A stretch of 15,031 nt of DNA from Paraglomus occultum. Lineage: Eukaryota; Glomeromycota; Glomeromycetes; Paraglomerales; Paraglomeraceae. Below, in pieces: positions 8,675-15,031 of the stretch. The notes below the pieces were generated by a model. The model was not told the origin of the DNA and searched no databases. It was given only the letters and a program-made list of their open reading frames with translations. The stretch spans positions 1 to 15,031 of the forward strand of contig CAJVPJ010000887.1 of NCBI GenBank assembly GCA_910592205.1, read 5' to 3'. Made by a program: the position numbers and the translations under genes. Numbering within the stretch: the first letter of the stretch is position 1; the number at the start of each line of letters is the position of its first letter.

Positions 8675-9437
8675 ATGTTTTCTGTCAATCGCGCATTTTA
8701 CAAGGACCATCGTAAGAATATGCATGGAGTCGATGAGCTGTGGTATAATATTGAACATCAATATTTGGAAAATATGTCAAAGATCCGTTCGGTATGAATG
8801 ATCATGCAATACCTGATATGTTCTACTGACTTTTCTGCTAATTTCATATTCTTCTAAGCTAAGATGCAAGGTGACAATAAAGGGCAAGACCCAAGAAATG
8901 ATGGAAGACCTCGCTGAAGAAACCGTTGTTGAAAGTCGAGTCACCACCTCTGCAAAGCGTAAACATAGTGATGCCTTTGAGAATCTCGAAGATATAAAAG
9001 ATCAAGAAGAAAGTACAGAGCCTGAAGGACAGGAAGAGTGTACAGATTTTGAACCTGATGATGACTCTGTAGAGTCTGAAGAGCAGTACCTAAAGTCTGG
9101 AGAGCAAGAACTTTTCACTGCGATCAAGGAAGCTATTGAGATTGTGCAAAGGGACCCTTCGGGTCATTTAAGGTGTATATTTGTTGCTTGCACTTAGATT
9201 ATAAGCCAAGGCCTTATTCATTTTTGCTTCATCTACAGTCCAATGTATTATCTTATACTTGATCTGCGTCCTCCGTCCATAGGGATTTCCCAATTTCGGG
9301 CATCCCAGTACCTCAGTGAATCTCATTTGAAAATCATTAAAGAAAGGGCAGAAGCTGCCAAAAGCAGCAGGTTTGATCCTCCTCATCATGTACAGAAGCT
9401 ACTTAGTAGTTTTGGAGAGCTTCCTGGAACAAGTTGA
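8675..9437 (+). CDS. Unrecognised three-exon gene with acidic middle, inside the inverted-repeat element
   Basis: Exons 8675-8791, 8859-9172 and 9239-9437 join in frame to 209 residues. Introns of 67 and 66 bp: the first is GTATGA..CTAAG with CTGCTAAT-like branch text, the second GTGTAT..CTACAG. Residues 1-39 are aromatic and basic (MFSVNRAFYKDHRKNMHG). Residues 72-75 are a small basic patch (KRKH). Residues 77-123 are strongly acidic (EDIKDQEESTEPEGQEE and FEPDDDSVESEE). The end is a helical-looking tail (SQYLSESHLKIIKERAEAAK). The basic patch next to an acidic stretch would suit a nuclear or chromatin-associated protein, but no family is recognised. Its last 35 bp overlap the 3' end of the opposing Crinkler-like gene. 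An upstream exon is possible. Confidence 0.55.
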
Positions 9438-10206
9438 TGTTATCAGTAGGAACGTCATGGAACTCAAATCCGAAGTAGTCTGCATGACTGACGAGGTGTT
9501 GCAATTCCCATCCAGCACGTGATTTGCCAATCCCCGATCCGCCAGGAACCAGCATCATAGTGTGGACTTTGTGATTGATATTTCCATGTTTGTTGTAGTT
9601 CGAGGTGACAACAGGTATAGCTTCTTTGATAAATCTTCAGTGATCATAGAAGTTGTGTGAAAACTTTGGTAGATCGTGCTGATGCCTTAATATTAATGTC
9701 TTCCCTGCCAGAACAGATGTAAAAGTCATATCTATGTGGGCTTTCTTTGCAACAGGCATGGGCTCTGATTATGGCACCAAATTAATGGAAAACAGAGGGA
9801 GTTAGTCGACGTCACGAGTGAGTGGCAAGAACTAATCAATGACGATATGTGTCATATACGTACCAGATGGGGCATACACAAAAACCCAGATATTTTCAGC
9901 GAAGTGCTTTTGGGCTAAAGGTGATTCTATTTCGAGGTGTGCAAGGACTGCAGCAGGATCCTCCAAGGCCCTAATAATGGCAGCTAGTGTCTTTTGTGGA
10001 TGTACTTCAATTGCCCGGCTCCCATTTTTGCAGTCCTTTAAGACCTTGATAGTAAGGTCAGAGGCAGCAAAGGCATCAAGCTTGGGTGCTGCTTCCTTCT
10101 TGACTGCTTTCTTGAGATCAGCCACATCATTAACTTCCTCCAAAGAGACTTTGTCCCAGGCACTTTCCGGATTCATCAGCTTGTACCAAGCCTTCGGAGA
10201 TGGCAT
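9403..10206 (-). pseudogene. Crinkler-like (CRN) effector gene: header plus P-loop, broken
   Basis: Starts at ATG 10206-10204. Exon 1 (10206-9864) gives a ubiquitin-like header of the Crinkler kind: KAWYKLMN, then VADLKKAVKKEAAPKL and ASDLTIKV (about residues 5-55), as in Rhizophagus CRN proteins. The intron 9863-9765 (GTACGT donor, GACTAAC branch, TCAG acceptor) keeps frame into exon 2. That exon carries VHTMMLVPGGSGIGKS, a Walker A P-loop with G194, K195 and S196, followed by RAGWELQHLV, the usual CRN NTPase sequence. An in-frame TGA at 9639-9637 (codon 157) interrupts it, and the frame ends at 9405-9403 only about 40 residues after the P-loop. The rest of the NTPase and any nuclease domain are missing. 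CRNs are secreted host-acting effectors in oomycetes and are expanded in Rhizophagus; this copy looks inactive. Confidence 0.72.
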
Positions 10207-10687
10207 GTCAGTGTTTGTTGACAAGTTTATCTGGAACAGTTTAGGGACTTGAAATGGGTAGCTAAGATCACAATTTAGAGACAGTTAGTATGTTCTCTCT
10301 GCAAAATAGTATGAGCAAGCAGTACCTTTGGTGAATTGAACGACACTTCGCTTGTAGGCAAAACCATAAAGAAATATGTTTGCAAGCGCTCACAGCGAAA
10401 TTTCTTCTGAAGCAAATACCAATATGTCATGTGTAAAGGTTCAGCATCAACACAGCGGGTGTGAGTTGAACAGAAGACTCGAAATGGCCGGAAAAAACTG
10501 TAAGCAGCCACTTCGCAATTTTCAACAAATCAGTCACATGGGATTACATCAGATTGTTTTTATTTGCGTAATAGTAAGAGATCAATAAAAACATCAACCA
10601 TTGTGAGCTTGCAAGGGAGGGAGCAGTCGGCCCCTAGACCTGCCTTGAAGGCGATAACTGTCCCTATTCTTTGGGCTCGCTCAGCTA

Positions 10688-11226
10688 TTAATTTTCACAA
10701 TCCTCCTCACCATACTCTTTTCTCTCGTTTTCTATCCATGACGCTATCAATTCAAAGGTTCTGGGTTTGGAATTCATTTTGCACTTGTAGAAGTTCTCTA
10801 CTGTAGAAACTCCAATGCTGCCCTTCCTCAGGTCTTCAATCTCACTCTTAACCTTGCAGTACATTTTGGACAGGCTAACATCGTCAGTCTTTCTCTTTGC
10901 CTCAATATCAAAGAGCTTTTTAAACTCGTTCCAGAGAGTTAAATGTCTCCATCATACGATTTGGTTGGTTTTAGGTTTGGGAGGGCTAGACTTTTGATGG
11001 TTGTTGCATGGTCTAACCCAGTTGCAATTATTGTGAATTTCACGAAGATTCTCATTAATATTGTTGAGTTTGTCAATCACATGCTATGTGCAACAGCTTG
11101 TTGGTGGTTGTTGATATACAAAAGAAAGCATGCAATGGTAAAAACTGCATGCGAGTTGATCTTGTTGGTGAATACCCAAGCAAAGAACAAAAGCGCAACA
11201 GCTTCTGCAACTTTGTAGAGAAACTT
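10688..11226 (-). pseudogene. Right-arm copy: hydrophobic segment plus helix-turn-helix-like domain
   Basis: Downstream of TATAAAAG (11429-11422) and an acceptor TTTCCATTTGTAG with branch GCTAAC, the minus strand reads KFLYKVAEAVALLFFAWVF, then FTIACFLLYINNHQQ, and stops after HSM. The C-terminal part is well preserved in one frame ending at the stop 10690-10688: LSKMYCKVKSEIEDLRKG, GVSTVENFYKCK and KPRTFELIASWIENE. That pattern resembles a small helix-turn-helix with a hydrophobic i-to-i+4 rhythm. A frame break lies between the two parts and another around TFNSL. From memory this C-terminal module is common in repeated Rhizophagus proteins. Function not assigned. Confidence 0.5.
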
Positions 11227-11421
11227 CTACAAATGGAAATCAGTTAGCATTCTTGTTTACATGCAGACTTTTGTTAGATGATAAATGTAACAAACCATTT
11301 TTATTGAATAAAAGCTTTTTCGATAATGCCAATTTTTTGCTCGCAATTTAGATAGTCTTTTGTGTAGTTTGAAAATACATTGCAGCAGGTGTTTTTGTTT
11401 GGAGAATGTGAATTCATCTTT

Positions 11422-11429
11422 CTTTTATA
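11422..11429 (-). promoter_or_regulatory. TATA box conserved in the right arm
   Basis: TATAAAAG on the minus strand within GGGTATAAAAGAAAGATG. It is the counterpart of the box at 7378-7385 and lies in one of the best-kept blocks shared by the two arms. Confidence 0.55.
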
Positions 11430-11667
11430 CCCAGATATTACAATAGTTGCATTCGCTTTATAATAATAACTAGAATAGGTCTAAAATGCCACTAAAATTA
11501 GTCTGGATTGGAGCATGAGCCACAGCTACAAAACGAGCAAAACCTCACCAAAATGTTATCAGCTAAATTAGTTCATTTTCCAGCCGCATCAGCCTCTTTT
11601 TGCTCACATGATCAAATGTTCACTTTGTCTGGTTTTGTTGCAGTCTGCCCCATATAATAATAATAAG

Positions 11668-11819
11668 ATGGTTACTATTAATAGTCCAGAGCTGGCAGTA
11701 AGTTTTTCTTTATGAGTTGAAAAGCTAGTTGCTAATTGCATGTGTGCATGTTATTGTAGTTTGAACGGAATGGTCCGACGTTACACAGACATTTGATCAT
11801 AGGAGATTGCAAGTCATAA
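11668..11819 (+). CDS. Short two-exon open frame just outside the right arm
   Basis: ATG at 11668, exon 11668-11697 (MVTINSPELA), intron 11698-11759 with a textbook GTAAGT donor, TTGCTAATTG branch and TTGTAG acceptor, then exon 11760-11819 (FERNGPTLHRHLIIGDCKS, stop). Phase is kept, giving 29 residues. The sharp splice signals and protein-like sequence suggest the 5' end of a once longer gene, ended by a stop. The coiled-coil fragment at 11975-12146 may be its former 3' part. A TATA-like CATATAATAATA precedes the ATG by a few bases, too close to be its promoter. Family unknown. Confidence 0.35.
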
Positions 11820-11826
11820 GTCAAAC

Positions 11827-11974
11827 AAAATGTTCAGTGACAGTTGCCAATAAAGATCCTATAATAATAAAAACCCAAAATGTTTAGTGACTATGTACTT
11901 GCTGTCTAAAAGCAGCTTTAGCAGTTTTCTGTAGTTGCCAATAAGGATCCTATAAAAACAAAATGTTCAGTGAC
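11827..11974 (+). repeat. Short interspersed repeat cluster
   Basis: Three copies of AAAATGTT(C/T)AGTGAC (11827-11841, 11877-11891, 11960-11974) alternate with two copies of AGTTGCCAATAA(A/G)GATCC (from 11842 and 11933). The order suggests a local tandem duplication with a later insertion between copies. Non-coding as far as I can see. Confidence 0.75.
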
Positions 11975-11975
11975 T

Positions 11976-12146
11976 AATATTAATATTAAAGACTTACAAG
12001 AACAACTTATCAATAACAAACGAGAATTCGACAAACTTATCAAGGACAAAGCTGAAAGATTCTAAAATCAAAGATTATCAAGATGAAATTCAAAATTTGA
12101 GAAACGATTACTACATGAAAAGATTAAGAATGTTATTTATTTATTG
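11976..12146 (+). pseudogene. Frameshifted coiled-coil C-terminal fragment
   Basis: Frame one reads INIKDLQEQLINNKREFDKL and KDKAERF to a TAA at 12063. One base out, the text continues as SKIKDYQDEIQNLRNDYYMK and RLRMLFIY to a stop at 12144-12146. A single extra T near 12060 explains the break. The charged heptad-like pattern indicates a coiled coil. There is no start codon, so it is the tail of a gene whose front is missing. It ends 14 bp inside the opposing nuclease-like gene. Confidence 0.5.
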
Positions 12147-12741
12147 ATAAATGAATATTATACGATAAAATTAAAATAATAATAATTAAAAGAAATTTAA
12201 TATCCTTAATCTCCCTACGTATACCCTCCATATTCAATTGTTGAATTTTAAGTTGAACTTCGAGATTCTCCAATGATTTTCTTATTTCGATTTCAAGAAC
12301 CTCTAATCTTTTCGAAATCTCTTCTACATCTTTCTGTTGGAGCCCAATTAGTCCAAGAAGTTTTTCTAATGTTAATTCCAATTTTGAGATAATCTGTCGA
12401 GTTTCAATAAAATTAATTAAATCTGAAACAATATCGGCTTCATTCGTCAATAGGATATTGAATTCAGATGAAGAAACTTGACTAACTGCCCCTTCACTGA
12501 ATTTTGGGGCTACCAAAATTCCAATAGCGCACTTGGGAAGGTTTCCAAGAACTCCTTCGAGTTCACGAACAACACCAGGAACTTATTTATAATGATTTTA
12601 GTTATTAAATTGTTTATATTAAAAATAACATTTATCTTACCAATCGATCTTCTATGTTTTTTACATTGAATTATAATCGGAATTTTTTTATACATTCCGA
12701 TTATGTCTATACCACCATCTCCCCCGTCTCCTGATTTAGAG
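12133..12741 (-). CDS. PD-(D/E)xK (Mrr-like) nuclease domain with coiled coil and membrane tail, 5' end missing
   Basis: Exon 12741-12641, intron 12640-12582 (GTAAGA donor, TAACTAA branch, AAATAAG acceptor), exon 12581-12133. The joined frame of about 182 residues begins SKSGDGGDGGIDIIG; it then has IPIIIQCKKHRR. The G-G-I-D (D12) and Q25-x-K27 motifs are the active-site signature of Mrr-type restriction-endonuclease-fold domains. VVRELEGVLG and IGILVAPKFS, then SSEFNILLT, fit the rest of the fold. A coiled coil (about 85-150) and a hydrophobic tail (FLLIIIILILSY, 163-174) follow. No ATG is found: an acceptor-like ATTATCAG precedes the first exon, and upstream sequence belongs to another decayed gene, so the 5' exon is lost or far away. 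Without the intron the domain is invisible. Substrate and role unknown. Confidence 0.68.
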
Positions 12742-12751
12742 CTGATAATAT

Positions 12752-14115
12752 TAGAAGAAATGAGTATTATTAAAGTAGTAATACCACACTTTAATTACAT
12801 AATCGCTTGTATGTTCAAGATCTGAAAGTGCCAGTCCAAGACTTTGTGCATAAGTTGTTAATGCACAAGCAACAGCAACACAGATTAATTCTAAGACACG
12901 ACAGGTGGCGGGTAACTCAACAAGTTTCTCTAGTTTTTCAAAATATCTGACTCCAAGACTTGCAGCTAGCTTGAAAATGCCGTAACCCGAAAATATTGTG
13001 ATTAAAACCGAACACATATTCTTTGATGTATGCCATTGACCGAGCATTAGTCTACATTGCGAATGTGCTTCTTCGAACGGAATTAAACGACGAAAGAGTG
13101 CTTCATCACATACAACATCGAGATAACCACTGTTCTCCGTACCCACATCATCAAAATACATTTTACATGCATTATGCACGTTTGCATTACAGTTCGGGCT
13201 TTCTCCTGGTTTCAGAATTACAACGTTGGGTGTGGGGAAACGTTACAGCCATCAACTACAGTTTTTCTAATAGCATCTAAAACCGTATCTTGGCACCAGG
13301 TATTTGGATTTTCTTGAAAAACTTCATTGATAATACTTGCATATGTGAGCAGTAAGCCTTTGGTGTAGTTTGTCTCCCCGAACAGAATTGTTTTTCGGTT
13401 ATCATTATTATCACTTCCGATTGTTTGTATTGATTCTCCCAAGTCGAACTGAAACAGTAGCATGAATGCTACGTCTAGCAGCATCAAAAATGTTTCCATA
13501 TGCAAAAGTTTTTTCCACAAAATCAATGTTATCCACAACGCAAATATTCCACATCGTTTCTTTTTTTATGATTCTATTCTCTGGTTTCGTGTCCCCTAAC
13601 TCTTTGCCGTTCTAACGTCTTTTCATGATGTAAGCTGTGAGGAATGACATGAACCGTCCATATTATCGCGCACAGTGTGTTGGGGTTGGTACAGACTTCC
13701 TAATACTCGTGTCATCCATATACTCGTGGATGGAAACTCGATGTTTAAAAGCATCGATAACAAAGATATCGCAATTTTTTTTGTTTTTATATCGTTATAT
13801 GGAAGCTCCTCTAAACCTCTGTTCGTTCGGCGTAGATTATTTATGTGCTTTTCTTTCTTAATACGGCTGCAATGAGTGATGTAACAAAGCCGGTGGAAAA
13901 CTTGCTTCATATTCAACTATCGAGGACGGTAATTTAAGCCCTTTTTTATCCATTCTCTAGATTTCCATAACTCATTGCCTAAGCTGCTGATGCAACTTCC
14001 GGTGTCAGTCTATTATCCTCAAGTTTATTGGGGGAATTCAGTTTTAAAAAGACTTTTAATATAATGGGACTTATTGATGGGTAACGTGTTCTTTCCTTCA
14101 GTAAATGTCGCTAGC
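12752..14115 (-). pseudogene. Decayed copy of a dispersed Rhizophagus-type gene family
   Basis: Protein-like text runs down the minus strand in changing frames: LEDNRLTPEVASAA, KGLKLPSSIVEYEASF, HEYMDDTSIRKSV, GRFMSFLTAYIMK, MWNICVVDNIDFVEKTFAYG, TILFGETNYTKG, then the longest intact piece (13179-12751) with LMLGQWHTSKNMCSVLITIF and SGYGIFKLAASLGVRYFEKL. Stops lie at 13979-13981, 13858-13860, 13663-13665 and 13612-13614. Frameshifts lie near 13950, 13455 and 13230. After VWYYYF (about 12780) family similarity ends and the frame stops. From memory this matches an uncharacterised, highly repeated Rhizophagus family, possibly related to DUF6589-like transposon-associated proteins; that link is tentative. 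Confidence 0.6.
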
Positions 14116-14440
14116 GAAGATGACAGCCATGTCAAAAGCTTTTTTTTGTTATCAATATCGTTTGATTTAGCAGTGTTCATTATCCACTGCCCGAAAATCT
14201 GAAGACATCGTCATTATGCTTATCGTCACACGAAAAACTGTGCCCAGATCGTATAAGTGTCCACCATTTTGCATACCGTTAAACAAAGATTTCAAATATC
14301 GGAATATGCCAATATATAAAGCACAGTGAAGGTCGCTGGATCCGGGTAACTATAGTTGATTCGGCGCTTCAATACGGAGAAGTATCACATGTTTGTGTAA
14401 GCAAAACGAGCTAGATCGCGACTCTTCTTCTTCCATCTAG
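14116..14440. other. Spacer between the decayed gene and the right-edge exons
   Basis: No supported gene. The minus strand has short protein-like scraps (for example LYDLGTVFRVTIS near 14230-14260) that could be further remnants of the decayed family. The end of the stretch is a pyrimidine-rich tract leading into the acceptor at 14440. Confidence 0.4.
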
Positions 14441-15000
14441 ACATGGCAATCTGAGTGAACGCGAATTCTTTTGGAAATACGGTCGAGATTATCCCAGCGC
14501 AACCCTTGAACAAACGGATGCTGCATATGGCGAATACAAAGACTTCTACTTTAAGTACCTTCGGGACAACCCACAAACTGCTATGAGGAATACCTCGGGA
14601 CCAAGCAAGGTAAGCAACACACGTTTATTGGGAGGATAGAGGAGCAACGGGGAGAAGAGTTTGAATGCTGTTACTGGTTTTGTGCTATATTGCAAGAGAG
14701 AGAGAGAGGCAGTTGGGCGTTATTAGTTGGGACAGAGCAGAGTTGTAGCAAAGGTTAGGTTATACATAAAAGGAGATAAGAAACAATATGGTATTAGAAT
14801 GTATATGCATTCCATGACTACTGTTTCACATACAGCAACCATCCTTGCTGTCATGCAATTTTCTGTCACATAATTTACATGGAAACAAGTTCAAGACTGC
14901 CAGGATTACATTGAAAATGAACGGAAATTTGGCTTCAGCGTTTTATATATTAGACATAGTTGTGCAACTATTTTCGTCCTATGTTTATGATCTCATCTGA
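14441..15000 (+). CDS. Two candidate exons of an unidentified gene, 5' end not found
   Basis: Exon 14441-14609 is bounded by a strong acceptor (ACTCTTCTTCTTCCATCTAG) and donor (AAG|GTAAGC). It reads HGNLSEREFFWKYGRDYPSA, then YGEYKDFYFKYLRDNP and NTSGPSK: charged, aromatic and protein-like. A second exon, 14836-15000, follows an acceptor TTTCACATACAG in the same phase and runs 54 residues to a stop at 14998-15000, with a hydrophobic end (FYILDIVVQLF). The first exon is well supported by its signals; joining it to the second is less sure. No start exon is recognised upstream. Family unknown. Confidence 0.4.
14694..14707 (+). repeat. AG dinucleotide microsatellite
   Basis: Seven AG units in the candidate intron between 14610 and 14835. 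Probably length-variable; no function implied. Confidence 0.8.
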
Positions 15001-15031
15001 ACATACAAACATCGAAATAAGGTTACGCATA

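Larger units (their letters stand above)
7187..11576. mobile_element. Large inverted-repeat composite element with effector-like cargo
   Basis: Sequence from 7187 inward on the plus strand is repeated, inverted, from 11576 inward. Both begin ATTTAGCTGAT(G/A)ACATT and continue, with many indels, to about 8132 and 10495. The centre (8133-10494) is unique and holds two convergent genes. Long diverged arms recall Mutator-like or foldback DNA transposons, but no transposase is recognised, so this could also be an old inverted duplication of host genes. The outer homology starts at a TA on both sides; no longer target duplication is visible. Confidence 0.6.
10495..11576 (-). repeat. Right arm of the large inverted repeat
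   Basis: Inverted, diverged copy of 7187-8132. It is the longer and less deleted arm. The inner boundary is at about 10495-10510 (GCAGCCACTT on the plus strand, facing GTGGCTGC in the left arm). The outer boundary is CAGCTAAAT at 11568-11576, just before TAGTTC. Confidence 0.8.

Noticed and set aside
9168-9389. Minus-strand open frame between the two cargo genes, at first read as continuation of the Crinkler-like gene
   Set aside because: It is out of frame with the P-loop exon, shows no NTPase motifs, and lies opposite the better-supported exon 3 of the acidic-protein gene.
9839-10252. Plus-strand 137-codon open frame
   Set aside because: Mirror of the Crinkler-like header exon on the other strand; the minus strand has the header motifs and splice sites.
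10275-10511. Minus-strand open frame upstream of the Crinkler-like ATG, considered as an extra N-terminal exon
   Set aside because: Joining it needs either a frame that stops or an uncertain acceptor, and the header already starts well at ATG 10206. A 5' UTR intron here remains possible.
13637-13875. Two overlapping plus-strand open frames
   Set aside because: They lie opposite recognisable text of the decayed minus-strand gene and have no features of their own.
14385-14576. Minus-strand 63-codon open frame
   Set aside because: The plus strand at the same place gives a spliced, charged exon with good acceptor and donor; the minus frame lacks any recognisable motif.
1-15031. CRISPR arrays, bacterial operons, tRNA or rRNA genes
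   Set aside because: Introns, TATA boxes and eukaryotic gene families rule out a prokaryotic reading; no regularly spaced repeats or RNA-gene folds were noticed by eye.

Overview
The window looks like nuclear DNA of an AT-rich fungus, most likely an arbuscular mycorrhizal fungus (Glomeromycotina, Rhizophagus-like). Three things point there. The only intact housekeeping gene is a four-exon uroporphyrinogen decarboxylase of fungal type. Introns are short, with GT..AG ends and CTAAC/CTAAT-like branch sites. Several proteins and relics resemble dispersed multicopy families I associate with Rhizophagus: a Crinkler-like gene, a REase-fold gene, a Cys-rich protein and a long decayed family. The species call is inference from memory of these families; no search was run.

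Layout. 1-471 (minus): 5' part of a Cys-rich family gene running off the left edge, with a TATA box near 560. 600-2750: gene-free and AT-rich, with a 109-bp inverted-repeat element (1798-1906) and a possible worn transposon end (2050-2170). 2861-4380 (plus): uroporphyrinogen decarboxylase, complete. 4381-6015: no gene seen. 6016-6449 and 6572-7184: two small TA-flanked Tc1/mariner-pogo type elements; the second keeps a piece of a pogo transposase DNA-binding domain.

7187-11576: the most unusual part, a large imperfect inverted repeat. Two diverged arms of about 0.95-1.1 kb enclose a roughly 2.4-kb centre. Each arm carries an inward-facing relic of the same gene (hydrophobic segment, then a small basic domain) below a conserved TATA box. 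The centre holds an unrecognised three-exon plus-strand gene with an acidic region, and facing it a Crinkler-like gene (ubiquitin-like header, intron, P-loop). The Crinkler-like gene has an internal stop and ends soon after the P-loop. The two genes overlap tail to tail by 35 bp.

11580-12150: a small spliced open frame, short repeats and a frameshifted coiled-coil fragment. 12133-12741 (minus): a PD-(D/E)xK (Mrr-like) nuclease domain split by an intron, followed by a coiled coil and a C-terminal membrane segment; its 5' end abuts a decayed gene. 12752-14115 (minus): that decayed gene, with several stops and frameshifts. 14441-15000 (plus): two candidate exons of an unidentified gene.

Only the heme-pathway gene has an assignable metabolic role. 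The rest reads as a transposon-rich island where effector-like and nuclease-like genes are being copied, inverted and broken.
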